DNA of 64,000 bases from Climacium dendroides (taxonomy: Eukaryota; Streptophyta; Bryopsida; Hypnales; Climaciaceae), in the NCBI GenBank assembly GCA_950106755.1, contig OX467086.1, positions 18,928,001 to 18,992,000 on the forward strand, given 5' to 3'. The notes below the pieces were generated by a model. That model was given only the letters and a program-made list of their open reading frames with translations. It did not search any database and was not told the DNA's origin. The position numbers and the translations under genes were made by a program. This document shows positions 1-12,425 of this stretch, one piece after another (the first letter of the stretch is position 1; each line of letters starts with the position of its first letter).

Positions 1-25
1 AGCACAACAAAGCAGGAGGAGCTGT

Positions 26-193
26 CACTATAGTAGAAGAAAACCTTGTTACTCTCAACACAATTTATATGACGTTCATGTTTTTAGTAACATAAAAAAC
101 ATCAATCTTAAACATTGAAATTGATGTTTCTATGTTACACAAAATATGAATGTCATGTAAATTGTGTCGAGAGCAACAAGGTTTTTTCTAGTG
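26..193. mobile_element. Palindromic MITE with CACTA-like ends
   Basis: The 168 bp segment folds back on itself. The left arm starts CACTATAGTAG and carries AACCTTGTTACTCTC; the right arm is its reverse complement, ending in CTAGTG. The arms are about 75 bp each and clearly diverged. Ends beginning CACTA suggest a deletion derivative of an En/Spm-type transposon. No matching 3-bp target duplication is visible (TGT on the left, CTC on the right), so the exact boundary or the superfamily is uncertain. Confidence 0.6.
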
Positions 194-2700
194 CTCGCAA
201 ATGTTGGAGGTCCAAGTAGTGCGAATAGAAACTCTAGTCCCCGTCTAGTTGTTGGAAATCTGGGGAGGCAATGGCAAACGCCTCTGAGTCCTCACTAACT
301 CTTCCCTATCTCTATTCCCATCCATCCATCAAGTTAGGTTGTTTTGTTTGCTTAATATTGTGAGATCTACTATACCATGTGTCTTCTGGTTGTATACTTG
401 ATATTGTTGGAAAGTCCTTAGTGAGGAAGGATGCATGGGCTTGGTTTCATGGCGTTTCGACCTACAATGTGAAAGTTATTGAATTTCAAAGTTTTTTTGG
501 ATTAAAAAATTAGAAAAATACTTTTGCTTTGGCAATTACTATGGCAATGGCACATGACACACTAGTGTGGATGAAAGGAAGGGGGAACAAATACGGGGTT
601 AAGATTTAGGGAATGAGAGTTCCCACCAAATCTTCCCTCTTACTTTAATATTTCACCAAATTGAATGGAATTACCACCACTACTAGTTGGTTTGAACATA
701 TTACAAATGCAAAGAAGGTTATATTTTTAAAATATTATTGTGTTAAAATTTTTTTCATAAATTTTAAGTAGGTTGAATTATTCCATTTCAAAATTCTTCA
801 TGTTTAATAAGTATCCATTACTAATTTAATAAATGAGTACAATCAATTCATTATGTATATGATCCTTGAGCATAATTAGTAATTTATTTTGATTGTGAAT
901 ATGATAAGTAAGAACAACATTATTAACCTTTGAAGGACGTTGAAGCTGAAAAGTGGCAAACATCTAGGAGTTGGTAAGATATCATGTACTCGTACAATAC
1001 AAGGGTCATGCCTAGATTTTTTCATTTGAAATGCTTTAATATGTGTTTGGTGTATGCTATTTTTTTCGTATTTAAAATTTACATGTTATTATGCAAAATC
1101 AAAAGTACTCTATATTGTAGACAAATAGAAAAGATGTTTTGTTTGCATTTTTCTTCATTACCAATTTTTAACTTCTAAAAATTAATCCCTAAAGAACCAT
1201 TGTTTGGTCCCTTAGGAGACACTACAAGGTTTGGGCAAGTTCTTATGATCTTAGTCATGTTGATTCTCCAACTGAGCAAAATGTACCCCAGGTAGATGGA
1301 CAATGGTCAGGAATGTTGATAAGTCCTGGAAAACGTTTTTTTCCTACAATTGGCTATTGATAGTATAGAAGATGTTAATCAAGAGGTGGATTGTGACAAC
1401 ATATTCTATGCTAGAAAAACAATGATTCGTTGTGGCTTAGCATTAGGACTTGATGGATCTTGGAGTGTAGGACAATTGTTTCCACATCTCCAAGAGATAA
1501 TTGCAAAACATTTGCAATACTTCCAAGGGCAAGAACTGTTCAATTTCAATAGGGCAGTTTAAAAATCCTTTTTGATATTTTACTATATTTTTTCTTTAAT
1601 TTTTGGTCTACAGCTAAGATTATTATGTTGTTTTTTGGTTGTTGCTATATTTAGCAACTTATACATACACTATGAAAAATTTCAGCATTTCAATATTTCA
1701 TTGTCTATTTCAGCAATTTAGCATTTCATTGCTTATTTCAGCATTTCATACAGTGCTTTTTTACCACCATTCCAACTTCTATATTTTATTCCCATCTAAC
1801 ACTAAATGCACTCTTGTACAAATGTTGAAATGACCAAATTTTACTATAGGGCTAAAATAATGTTAGAATGGGTAAATTTCCATCTAACACTAACCTTGCA
1901 AATCACAATTAGTGTTAGTGTTGACAATTAGTGTTGCCAACACTATTTACCAATTTTAGTGTAGATCTTGGAGGAAAAAATTACATTCAAAATTCATTTA
2001 AAAGAATTATAGAGTAGATTTTAAGAAGCCGTAAATTGATTGGAGTTATACATTTTAGGCCCTTTAACCTCATATTTTTTGGTCACCAACTTTTTAGATT
2101 TGAAGTTGGAAGATTTTCATAGTTTAACACCTTCATGGGCAAATATTATAATCTTTCACTCCATAAATGATATTGTTGCGTTTTTTTTTCCTATGAGATC
2201 TCTAACATGTCTAGTTTGAATTTGTACGGTTACAAATTCCAAAAAATTGATTCAACTTATCAAAATGTTGGCATTTTGTTCAATTTAGAGCAAATTCCAA
2301 GAAGCTCAAGACATGCCTTGAGCATTTAGGGGTTAATGTTTGCTTATGTTTTCGTTAATGTTTTTTGTTATACATGATTACATACATATCATGTAAGGTA
2401 AAAACACTATAAAGCACCATGTGCCCAAAAGTGCCACTTCAGATGCTCACATTGTATACATCTCCTCAATGAATATATACCTACAAAAAATTTATACTAG
2501 TTACTAGTATATAATTTTGACCCTTGAATTCATAACTTTTGCATACCATATCCAAATGAAGTGTTCTTTTTTTCGTTGAAGTCTTGTATCATATGCCAAT
2601 TGTAAAATATGAATATTTAGCAAATATAAATAATATAAACTGTTCACATTAAAAAAATTGTGATTTTTAGGTGTCCTTGTTTACTATTCATGGTCTATTT
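194..2700. other. AT-rich intergenic DNA, no gene recognised
   Basis: Nothing here supports a protein gene. A 70-codon open frame at 1350-1562 has a fairly protein-like composition, but it has no recognisable domain and no clear flanking exons. At 1795-1950 short motifs such as AACACTAA and TAGTGTTAG recur in both orientations, suggesting a decayed inverted repeat. At about 2318 a single TTTAGGGGTTAA motif matches the ends of the dispersed repeat family described further right. The last few hundred bases should contain the CYP71 promoter and 5' leader. Confidence 0.5.
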
Positions 2701-2922
2701 AAATTCTTCATAATCCGATGCATGTCTCGATTCTGACTGTCGGAGATATGTACCCATACCGCAGAGCCCAGCTTCACAGATCGGTAGATAGCTGTTTCTC
2801 CGAGCCCCAACATTTCTTTGCTTCGTTGCAGGAGGTGTCTTCGATTGCGCTTGCGGGGAAGAGAATCGTTCTTTTTTATTGCTGTAGTTTTTATTGATTT
2901 TGATTTGTTTGCGTTCGCGACG

Positions 2923-5900
2923 ATGGGAGTGGAGGCTGAAGGAGAGGAAATTCGAAATGGTGATACAATCGTCGAGGAGGAAGGGCCGATGGTCGGACCA
3001 GGTCCGGCGAAGCAGCGTCACAAGCGGCCTCTGGAGTTCGAGAGGGCATTCCTGGACGCACTCCCGTCTGCGCAAATGTAAGTGCTAATCTGGCATGTAG
3101 AGAGGGGAGAGGTACCTCTTTTGCAGAGTCTGTGCAGCTCTCGCATTTGAGAGTTCCGCGAAAAACAATGAATTAGGGTTTTGGTGTGCAGAAATTCAGT
3201 TGAAGACTAGGGTTTAGTATCGGTTTGAGTCCTACCGCATTTTTCGCTTCCTCGTTTCGATATTTTGCTTTATTAAAGCGTATGAATGAAACAGCTCACT
3301 GCTCTTACGATTGGAGACTTTGGCAAAGTGCTGAAACTAAGGTTTTTGAGTATCAGTTTGAGCTCTACAGCATTGTTTGAATTTTGAATTTGATTTGCGA
3401 ACTTCATAAAACGCGTTTTGAAACAGAACATGATTTGCGACTTTGGCAATAAAATGGAATTAGGGTTTTGGTGTCCCGAAATTCCGTTGAAGCCAAGGGT
3501 TTAGTATCGGCTCGAGATTTACCGCGATCTTCTCTTATTTATTTCGATTTTTAGCCTCTGTACGCGCATTCAAGAAACTGCTCACGGATCTTAGGATTGA
3601 AGACTTTGACAAATTGTTGGTTCTAAGGTTTAAGCATCAGTTTGAGTTTCACAGCATTTTAAAAGATAATAATAATTTCAATTTTAAACTTCATTAAGCG
3701 TTTTCAAGAATCAGCTCACGATTTGAGACTTTGGAACTTTTTGAATTATTTTTGCTGTGTCGGAATTCTACTGAAACAAGAGTTTAGGAGCAGTTTAAGT
3801 TTCACCGCATTCTTCTGTTTTTAATTCTCTTTTGAACTTACAAAGCGTATTTCAAGAAACAGCTCACGCATCGCACGATTTCAGACTTTGGTAAAAAAAT
3901 TGAAAGAGGATTTTTAGTGACGAAAATCTGCTGAATGAAGGGTTTTGTATTGGTCTGAGTGTGCTGATCCTACCGCATTCTTCTTTTGTGTTACAATTGT
4001 TGACTTCATAAATCATTCCTAACGGACGCTCCCTAGAATCTGTTATTTCTTAGAATGCTGCCTTCTACCCCGCTCTTTAGATTCTGCGAGTATTGGATTT
4101 CAGGTTTCGTCTAGCACAATCCATTTTGGTGACAGTATCTAGTGTTATTACATTAGTACCTGAACATGGTTCTGTTTGTTGATTGGAAATGTTTATCCTA
4201 GTCGAGAAACTGGACCATTGAACAATATGATGAGCTGATCAATTGTGGGAACGGCTGGGTAACAGGTATGAGAAGAGCTACATGCACCGAGATGTTGTGA
4301 CTCACCTGGCCGTGTCCAAAGCAGATTTTTTCATTACCGGAAGTTGTGATGGTAATTTGTTTTCTCCATTCTGTGAATTTTGCACTTGATCAATGGCGAG
4401 AACTGGCATTAATTAGTTATGTGGTATCATGCTGCTTCCAGGAGACGGTTAAGTAAATGCCACTTTGTCTTTGTCTGGTACAACGTTCCGTGGGCTGATA
4501 GTTTTTTCTGCATCCTACAGGACATATTAAGTTTTGGAAGAAGAAGGGCATGGGGATCGAGTTTGTGAAGCATTTCCGGTCACACCTGGGTCCCATATGT
4601 GGGCTTGCTGTAAGTTTCTTGTGTTTTTTCAACGTGAATCTGTTTGGGTCTGGAAAATGTTGTTACTATGAATGTGTGGATAAGTGAGAATTTCAATCTG
4701 AATTGTCAGATTTGCTTGCGATAGGAGCTTTGAAAACATTCCATTCTACTGAGATGGTTTTTTCTTGTTGATATATGGGCTGTTGTCATCTCCCTTTTGG
4801 ACTTCATTTTGACGCCAATTTTATAGTCACTAGTCTTTTGCACGAGCTTGTTCATGATTCGAGAAGCTTATTTTCATGTTCAGGTGAGTGCAGATGGGCT
4901 GCTGTGTTGCACAATATCCGATGACGAGGCTGTCAAGATCTATGATGTGATCAATTATGACATGATGGCCATGCTGAAATTAACGTTCATGCCGCAAGCA
5001 GTTGAGTGGGTATTCAAGCAAGGTGATGCGAGGGCCAAGCTTGCAATAAGTGACAAAAGCTCCCCAAATGTTCACATTTTTGATGCACGATCTGGTAGCA
5101 ACGACCCCATCATATCGAAACATATTCACATCGGTCCGATGAAGCTCATGAAGTATTGTCCAGCATTGGATATTGTAGTTTCTGCAGATGCCAAGGCTTT
5201 GCTTGAATATTGGAGCCCTGAAACCTTGGAGTTCCCTAAGCACGGGTATTTATCTCCTTTTTTTTTCATTATTGCCTAAGAAATTTGTATTTGTTTTTAA
5301 GATTATGGCGGACTCCACATTTTCGTTCTTTAAGAAATGTGGCGGTGGCTTTATTTTCTTGGGATTGTTTATTCCCAGCACTATTGATTGATAAGTCGTT
5401 ATCTTCTTTGACTCCATCAAAATCTATGACGTCTATGCATGTCAAATATAGGGTTTAAGTGGATAAGTACAATGGGAGCTGGAATGAGTAAGGGTAATGG
5501 TGTAGTTTGCAGTTTAAATTCAAGACGGAGACTGATCTGTACTCGCATGCGAAAGCAAAGACAACTGTGTCCTCCCTTGAGGTCTGTACTCATTCCCTGT
5601 TTTGCTTGCACACTTGTTGTTTGTTGCATAACCTCCTTATATCCTGCATGTATTTCAGGAGAACCATATCTTAATGTATATCCCGACAACTGCTTCAATT
5701 GTCAACTTCTGTGTAGTCATTACGAGGTCAAGAATGTAAGACATTGCATTCTTAATATGCAACTCAAACTTTGTATGCGTGTCTTTAATGGTGGAGTGGA
5801 TTTTGTGGTGAGCAGGTGAGCCCTGATGGGAAGCAATTCGTAACTACATCGCCTGATAGGAGGATTCGCGTATTCTGGTTTGCCACTGGAAAGTTACGGC

Positions 5901-7960
5901 GCACATATGATGAGTCACTTGAGGTAACTTGTGGGATCCAGTTTCAGACTTTTACCTTCTAACGAGTTTAGAGATTCAATAGTAGATGCAGATTTGAAAG
6001 TAAGCTCACATGGGAAAATGTGGTACAGGTTGCCCAAGATCTTCAAAGAAGTGATGCACTTCTGTACAAACTGGATGCAGTTGATTTTGCAAGGCGTATG
6101 GCAATCGAAAAAGAGATTGAGAAGACTGAAGATGTCCCCCCTCCAAATGCAATTTTTGATGAGAGTTCGAATTTTTTGTTATATCCGACTCTTCTTGGCA
6201 TCAAGGTAAAATACGCCTACCCGCTTTATTTTTACAAGGAAATTTCTTTTTTTTGTACGTTACACAACCAGGAAATGAGTGTAGAGGCTAGCTATGTGAT
6301 AGTGCTAACCAGGTCCGTGATGCACTGTGGCCCTTGTTTTTCTAAAATTCCATAAGTTTATTATTTTTGTGCAGGTTGTGAATCTGCATACAAATAAAGT
6401 GGCGAGGATCATAGGCAAAGTAGAAAATACAGAGCGGTTTCTCAGTGTTGCCTTGTATCAAGGTGGGTTCAGTTCTAAGAAAGTGAAGAAGCTACCTGCT
6501 GCTGCTGCAAATGTGAACGAGCAACGGGAACCACTCACAGATCCAACATTGTTATGCTGTGCTTTCAAGAAGCACCGAATTTATATTTTCAGGTACATAA
6601 ATAATTACTCAGGCCGGCACTATCAAGTCTATGCATTGTCTTGCATCTAGTCTTGCAATTATACCAGGCTCATCCTGTTCAATATGGAGAGCTTATAGCT
6701 TTCAGAGTTGATCGCCATATTCCATCAGTTTTCTGTAAGCAAGACGTTGGAGTAATCTGTCTGACAAATTTTTCCCTGATCTTGCAGTCGTAGAGAACCT
6801 GAGGACGCCGATGATGCCAGTAAAGGACGCGATGTCTTCAATGAGAAACCGCCTCCAGAAGAGCTTCTTGCAATCTCTGACATTGGAAGATCTACCACAA
6901 CCTCGCTACCTGAGAATGTGGTATGGATAGGACGTTCAGACTTCATTATATTGTTTGCAATTTTTTTTTAAATTCTTTTACTGTTTAGTATATTTATTCT
7001 GAAATTGATATAACTTTACAGTATTCCTCATTTTTTCGCACCCTATTGCCGCTTTCTTCCAGTGCCTGTAGTGCTATTTAACTGGAAGTATTTTGGATTT
7101 AGGTCGTGATTAGAAGTCTTTGCTCTCTTCTTGTAATGACGGTGTTGATTTCTTCTTTGGTATCTCCAGATCATGCATACCACATTGGGCGATCTGCACA
7201 TTCGTTTGTATCCAGAGGAGTGTCCACGGACTGTCGAAAACTTCACCACGCATTGCCGAAATGGTTACTACGACAATTTGATTTTCCACCGAGTCATCAA
7301 GGGCTTCATGATCCAGACTGGTGACCCTCTTGGGGATGGTACTGGAGGGCAGTCCATTTGGGGTGGTGAATTTGAGGATGAATTTCACAAAAGGTAACAC
7401 CTCTATTTGCAACTATAATATCTTGATGCTTCATGAGTTGCAACTACCTAGACACTATGCTTTTTGGTCATGTGAACGCAATCTTGTGTTCCTGTTTTAT
7501 TTCTTGAATATCTTACGAAACATGCCTCAAATACCTTATTTCTACATTGGTGTGGGCAGTTTGCGGCACGATCGACCCTTCACAGTATCCATGGCCAACG
7601 CTGGTCCAAATACCAACGGTTCACAGTTTTTTATTACCACAGTTGCCACCCCATGGTTGGACAATAAGCACACTGTTTTTGGACGTGTTGTGAAAGGCAT
7701 GGATGTTATCCAGGTGAGATTTTATCAGATTTATCATATGTTTTTTATTACCTCATTAATATGAATAGTTATGGTCTTTCCTTTTCTTTTGATTTTTTCT
7801 ACTATCTTTGTGGTAATGAAATCATAACTTATCTAGAATCATTTACTGACTACTGGACTTTCGTGGTGTACCTCAGGCCATTGAGAAAGTGAAGACAGAC
7901 AGAAATGATAAGCCATACACAGACGTAAAATTTTTGAACGTTACTGTACCCAAATCATAG
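2923..7960 (+). CDS. CYP71: CYP71-type WD40-repeat cyclophilin (peptidyl-prolyl isomerase), 12 exons
   Basis: Exons: 2923-3077, 4266-4351, 4521-4609, 4884-5245, 5506-5581, 5816-5923, 6029-6205, 6375-6592, 6788-6920, 7170-7393, 7560-7713, 7877-7960. They give 621 aa with all phases closing; plant CYP71 is about 630 aa. The N-terminal two thirds (about residues 50-400) is WD40-like, including VSADGLLCC and DRRIRVFW. The C-terminal cyclophilin domain runs from about 469 to 621. It keeps the catalytic residues R509, F514, Q517, F567, W575 and H580 in [17 protein letters not shown] and WLDNKH, so an active isomerase is expected. In Arabidopsis this nuclear protein binds histone H3 and acts with Polycomb-type silencing and chromatin assembly. 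The ATG at 2923 is chosen because the acidic start followed by GPMVGPGPA matches the family. The exon 5 acceptor at 5506 was picked over a downstream AG because only it keeps frame and family spacing. Intron 1 (1.2 kb) is unusually repetitive. Confidence 0.97.
3165..4010 (+). repeat. Diverged tandem repeat filling CYP71 intron 1
   Basis: Inside intron 1 the same series of phrases recurs about six times every 120-160 bp: GAATTAGGGTTTTGGTGT, then GTTGAAG with AGGGTTTAGTATCGG, then a TACCGCATTCTTC-like block, then AAACAGCTCACG and finally GAGACTTTGGCAAA. Two copies (from about 3170 and 3460) are similar over about 90 bp; later ones are more decayed. The units are non-coding and lie wholly between the exon 1 donor and the exon 2 acceptor. 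Confidence 0.75.
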
Positions 7961-9000
7961 CTTGTATTTAAATTTGAGGTGTAGTTGGGCTATGACAAGG
8001 TGACAAGTAGACCTGACTTTCTTACTGCACCTGAAGTTGCATGTGTTTCTCTAGGAATTATTTCATGTAGTTTTTAGACGGGGCAGTATCTACTTTGTAT
8101 ATCAGTTTTCATTTTTTTTTTCCTTGAAAGATATATCTGGTGCTTGACGAACACAATTGGCTTCTAAGTATGTTGTTGATGACTTGTAGTGATCATTGGC
8201 ATTAGTGTTATCCTATTTAGTCATGGAGTGTTGCTCTATATGTGGCCCTTGTCAATTCTTATTATAGATTGCATTTGAATTTTTATGCAAGTTTTTTTTC
8301 TTAAATGACAAGAAGAATGATTGCATGCAATCTACTCATGTTGAGTGTCTTCTCCATATAATGTAAGAACACTTAATTTCGACCCCTTATTGAAACTGAC
8401 TCCTATATGTTCTTGCCTAAAATGCACTCCTATTTATGAGAGATTAGGGTCAATTTTAGAAACACTTATTTTTAGCACTTTGAAAATTCATAGTTTATTC
8501 ATATGGTGTCTGAAAAATACATTTTTAAACCCCCTTCTAATTGTCAATAAGGCCCCAAAAAACTTTTATTATATAATAATGAGAACATGTTGAATTGCTT
8601 GAATTGATTATTTGGATGCCTTTAAATGTAGTTACCTTATTTAGAACTTATGCATCTCCAAGGAGGATTGACACTTGCAAATAAGAACGCTTGCACAATT
8701 ATATGTGTAAATTATAAATTAGAAGTGAAATATGTATGTGCCAATTTCAATATTCTTATCTATTAAAGGCAACTTATTATCTTCTTTAACCTTCAAAGGA
8801 CCATGGCCATTTTTCTATTCAAAACCACTCAAAACTACCATTTCTGTTGCGTTTATTCAAGGAAAAAAAAAAAATCTAGAATGTAACAATAGGGTCTTCT
8901 ACTTCACTTGTATGAGATTATGTGGTAAAAATTTCATGATGTTTGACTACAGATTGGAAGATATGAGCTTTCAAAGTTGGAAAGAAGAAAATTTTGAACA
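7961..9000. other. CYP71 3' flank and AT-rich intergenic DNA
   Basis: The first few hundred bases after the stop codon should hold the CYP71 3' UTR and polyadenylation site; no single signal stands out. The rest is AT-rich, with only short shadow frames and no recognised repeat boundary. Confidence 0.5.
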
Positions 9001-9039
9001 TTGGCCTACAATTTAAGATGACTTTGACCACCACTTGTG

Positions 9040-9690
9040 GAAAAAATTTACACCATGGACTTTGATTTAAAAAAATTTAAGTTGAAGAATTGAGTTGAAA
9101 GTCTGGGAAAAAATTTGATTTTCATTCTTTACAAAAATTGTTAAGTAGAAGTAGGTCCAAGATTGAAAGAAAAACAAAATTGTAAATAACTCTAAGATGA
9201 GATTGAAACACAATAATTCCAACAATCACATTATTCTAACAAGAAAACTTAACCTTGTCAAACAATTTTTTTGAAAAATTGTAAAAGTTGCATTCATGAA
9301 TGAATCCTCTCAATTGTTTTTATTAAAAAGATACTCTAATTGAATTGCCTTCAAAACAAGATTGTCCATAACTTTCACATAACAAAACCAAATGGAATGA
9401 ATCAAAGCTTCACATGTAAACAAAAATATGATCTATAAGAAGAAAAAAATTAATTTAATTTCAAGCTTTGGTGGATTTCTTTTTGTGCTCGCCGACATGA
9501 AAATTATGTTTAAGATGGCATAACTTTTTTTCCCATGCACCAATTGAAATTTTAAAAAATTATATTCACACAAAGCTAATAAGTTTTTCTATCTAATGAA
9601 AAAGTTTCAAAAAGTTTCACTAAAAATTGAGGTCCTAAGAACCTACCCAAAATCTATTTTGTCCCCCAAGGGACCAAAGTTGGGTGTTCC
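9040..9690 (-). repeat. Decayed copy of the TAACCCCTAAAG-end repeat family
   Basis: Read on the minus strand this resembles the better-preserved copies at 14.6 and 51.6 kb. It contains the block CCAAATGGAATGAATCAAAG near 9388. Near 9490-9680 it has the terminal block with ATAACTTT, a TCTATC...AAAAAGTTTCA stretch and a degenerate end GTCCCCCAAGGGACC. The boundaries are approximate and the terminal inverted repeat has largely decayed. Confidence 0.5.
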
Positions 9691-10090
9691 AACCAAAGAT
9701 TTTTTTTCCATTTTTATGAAGTGCCAAAATGACAATATAAAATGTTATAGTGGTGCTCCAAATTTCAACATCCATCCACATGTTGGAAAGAAAATATCAC
9801 ATTACCATGTATCACATATCCATGATTTTGTTTTCATGCACAATTTAATGATTTCAACCTAGATTTACTTTTAACTTAAAGTTTCCTGGTGAAAAAACTT
9901 CATGATTTTTTTTGTCATTTTTTAGCCAAATTATTATTTTTGTTGCAATCTGGCACTGTAAAGCCAAAAAAGAAATAGCCCTGCTTCCAACTTCACTGTC
10001 TGACTGTCACTTTAAGATGATGAGATGTTTTGCTGTCTAATAAGTGCTGTCTGGTTCATTAAATGGTGCACTCTGCTGGCCCAGTTGAAT

Positions 10091-10175
10091 GCTGGATGGA
10101 TGGATGCTGGATGGATGGATGCTGGATGGATGGATGAATGTTTGATGGATGGATGGATTCTGGATGGATGGATGC
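10091..10175 (+). repeat. GGAT-rich minisatellite
   Basis: Tandem units of GCTGGATGGATGGAT, about 15 bp, are repeated three times, followed by degenerate GATGGATGGATTCTGGATGG units. The Ser-Ile-His-Pro-rich reading frames on the minus strand (10037-10367) are translations of this repeat and not a protein gene. Confidence 0.9.
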
Positions 10176-10684
10176 AAGCCGTTTGAAATTACAATCCTCA
10201 ATTCCCCACCCAGCCACATTCCTGCATAGGAGAAACTTGAAAATGCTATAATAGCAAGTTGGTTTCCCATTGAATATAACAAGCTCCAAGTTTGGCATTG
10301 GCATGGCTACAATTATGAATTTTACTCGTAGGAAACAACGATTGAAAGAATATATCCAAAGCAACACAACACGTCTAAATTAACATAAATGTGATATAAT
10401 CATACTTTGTCTCATGAGAGGCAATTACACCTTTTGCGAACCCAAAATTTTTATAAAGAATGCGAAGTTGAGGAGGAAAAAGAGCAACCAATCAAGAGCT
10501 AGAAATCATGAAGGAAGTATGTCACCCCTCTTTTGTTGTTTAAAGAATGAAAGTGGAGAATTAGAAAACACCTTAGGAGACACAACGCAAGATGAAGGCA
10601 CATAACATGGCTACGGTGTAAAATGTAAGATGAAGGCGCAACAAAATATACTTAAATGGCAAAATCTTGTCCACACTCATTAGA

Positions 10685-11094
10685 GGTAGTCACACCTTCT
10701 TTACCATACACTTTGAGAATGGAGAATGAGAATATAGCGGCTTAGTGTTGGCTTTAGGTTGTCCCTTTGCAGGGAAATATTCTAAACTCATTATATCTTG
10801 CGCATGTCCAATTTTCATCCCTTAAGATGAAGATTGGGCATGAGCAAGATATAAACACATTGAGAATTTTTTTTATTCTTCACTTTTCATCTTCCCATTT
10901 GTGAACAAGGAATATAGCCTCCATTCTTACGAGAAAGTAAACTAATTCTCCGCAATTCCATTTTCCACTTTGAACACATCTTTTAAGGGTGTCACACCTT
11001 CTTCACCCATCGTAGCTTCCTATTGGTCCCTCCAAATTTCACCACCTTCTCATTCTCCATTCTCCAAGTGCCTAGTGAAGAAGGTGTGACTACC
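10685..11094. repeat. Foldback element with 48-bp arms and an inner hairpin
   Basis: The left arm 10685-10731 starts GGTAGTCACACCTTCTT and ends GAGAATGGAGAATGAGAA. The right arm 11047-11094 is its reverse complement with a few changes. A second hairpin lies inside at about 10780-10855, pairing TATATCTTGCGCATGTCC with GGGCATGAGCAAGATATA. This looks like a MITE-type foldback element. Further partial copies of the arm motif at 10420 and 11220 suggest nested or repeated insertion. Confidence 0.65.
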
Positions 11095-11986
11095 ACTATT
11101 ATTCACTTCCAAAGGAGAACAATGAACATGGAGAAGCTATGACTGGAAAAAAAAATTCTAACAATGGGAAGTTAGTCCGTAGCCACATGGAGTCCATTCT
11201 ATGAAGTATTGGAATGCAATGAAGAAGATGTGACTACCCGTATTAACCCCTAAATGATAGACATATGACCATTGATTTCAAGCATCATTGCCCATCACTC
11301 AATTTGTTGCCATTTTGCAACTATATATGCACAGAAAAATTTATATTTATTTTTCATAGATGAAACAACATGTCTTCTTTACTTCACCAAAATATCAGTT
11401 TATTTAGTAAAAAATTGATTTTCTTGAGAATTTTAGAAGATAAAATGAAAAAAAAACATCAAATAGAAAATTATTTCAAAAAATCTGAAAATTTTACCAT
11501 GTGTACATATTATAGAGATGAACATCACGGTATGATCTCAATTTCCTTGTCACTCTATAATTAGAATATAGGAGACATTGAAAATACATCCAAAATTCAA
11601 ATTGCAATAAAATATTCAATATTATAAATTTTTCAAAATTCCAATTGGAGTAGAAACTAGAGCAAATGACCTTCATTTTGTTAGTTGGGCTCAAACTCAA
11701 AAAATATCATTTTTGTGGAGAAATTTCAGATTTAGAGCAAGTAGCAACAACTTCCCAAAATACACTAAAACAACCATATTTGGTAATCCATTTTTTTTAT
11801 TAACTTCTCAATTACATAAAAACAAACACTAGAAAGACTACAAACTCAATTGGACACTCTTTGTAACTCAACATGAAAAGTCAACATGAAAAAAACGAAT
11901 GAAAAAGTGCATCCAATCTCTTTCTTGCTCATCCCAAAGTCATCCAAACACCACAAAATGGCCTCGCTGTCATTTTTGGGTTAAGG
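11095..11986. other. AT-rich intergenic DNA
   Basis: No gene or clear repeat boundary is seen. The motif TTAACCCCTAAATG occurs at about 11243, an isolated match to the dispersed repeat ends. The rest is low-complexity AT-rich sequence. Confidence 0.4.
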
Positions 11987-12136
11987 TAAACTACCCCATT
12001 ATGAACAAAATGGGAGCAAGCCCATTGTGTGCTGAATTATGACAATGGTGTACATTCCAAAACTTGAATGTATACCACCATTACAATTTTGCCCACAATG
12101 GGCTTGCCCCCATTCTATCCTTAATGGGGCAACTTA
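11987..12136. repeat. Imperfect palindrome, MITE-like
   Basis: The left arm contains CTACCCCATTATG, then AATGGGAGCAAGCCCATTGTG and GGTGTACATTCCAAAACTT. The right arm has the reverse complements GAATGTATACCACC, CACAATGGGCTTGCCCCCATT and AATGGGGCAACTTA. The whole is about 150 bp with a very short loop. No target duplication is obvious. Confidence 0.65.
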
Positions 12137-12393
12137 TTTGTCATAATTTGGGGTGTAATGTCCAATTATGCAGTATTGCCCGCATAATCGGGCATTACAC
12201 ATTTTTCATCCATTTTTTCTATTCATCTTGAACTGATTTTTTGTATTAGTTTTACATCTTTATTATTTCTTTAACAACGCCAATCATTTATCATCCTGAG
12301 TGGCAAACCAGTTGCTTTGTAGGCAGGCATGTGGAGATGATGTGGCACGGTAACTCTTGAGTGGATGATCATGGCTATCATGACGTTGTTACC

Positions 12394-12425
12394 CGGGGGT
12401 GGGGGTGGGGGTGGAGGTGGAGGTA
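12394..12425 (+). repeat. G-rich tract with four or more G runs
   Basis: Three GGGGGT units are followed by GGAGGT units. The tract could form a G-quadruplex on the plus strand. It lies in non-coding DNA; the Gly-rich frame across it is a shadow. Confidence 0.8.

Noticed and set aside
1350..1562. 70-codon open frame with protein-like composition
   Set aside because: No family recognised and no neighbouring exons with matching phase; kept only as a note.
2695..3075. Minus-strand 126-codon frame over CYP71 exon 1
   Set aside because: Antisense to the clearly conserved CYP71 N-terminus; no homology of its own.
10037..10367. Minus-strand frames rich in Ser-Ile-His-Pro
   Set aside because: They are translations of the GGATGGAT minisatellite; two frames give similar peptides, as expected of a repeat and not of a gene.
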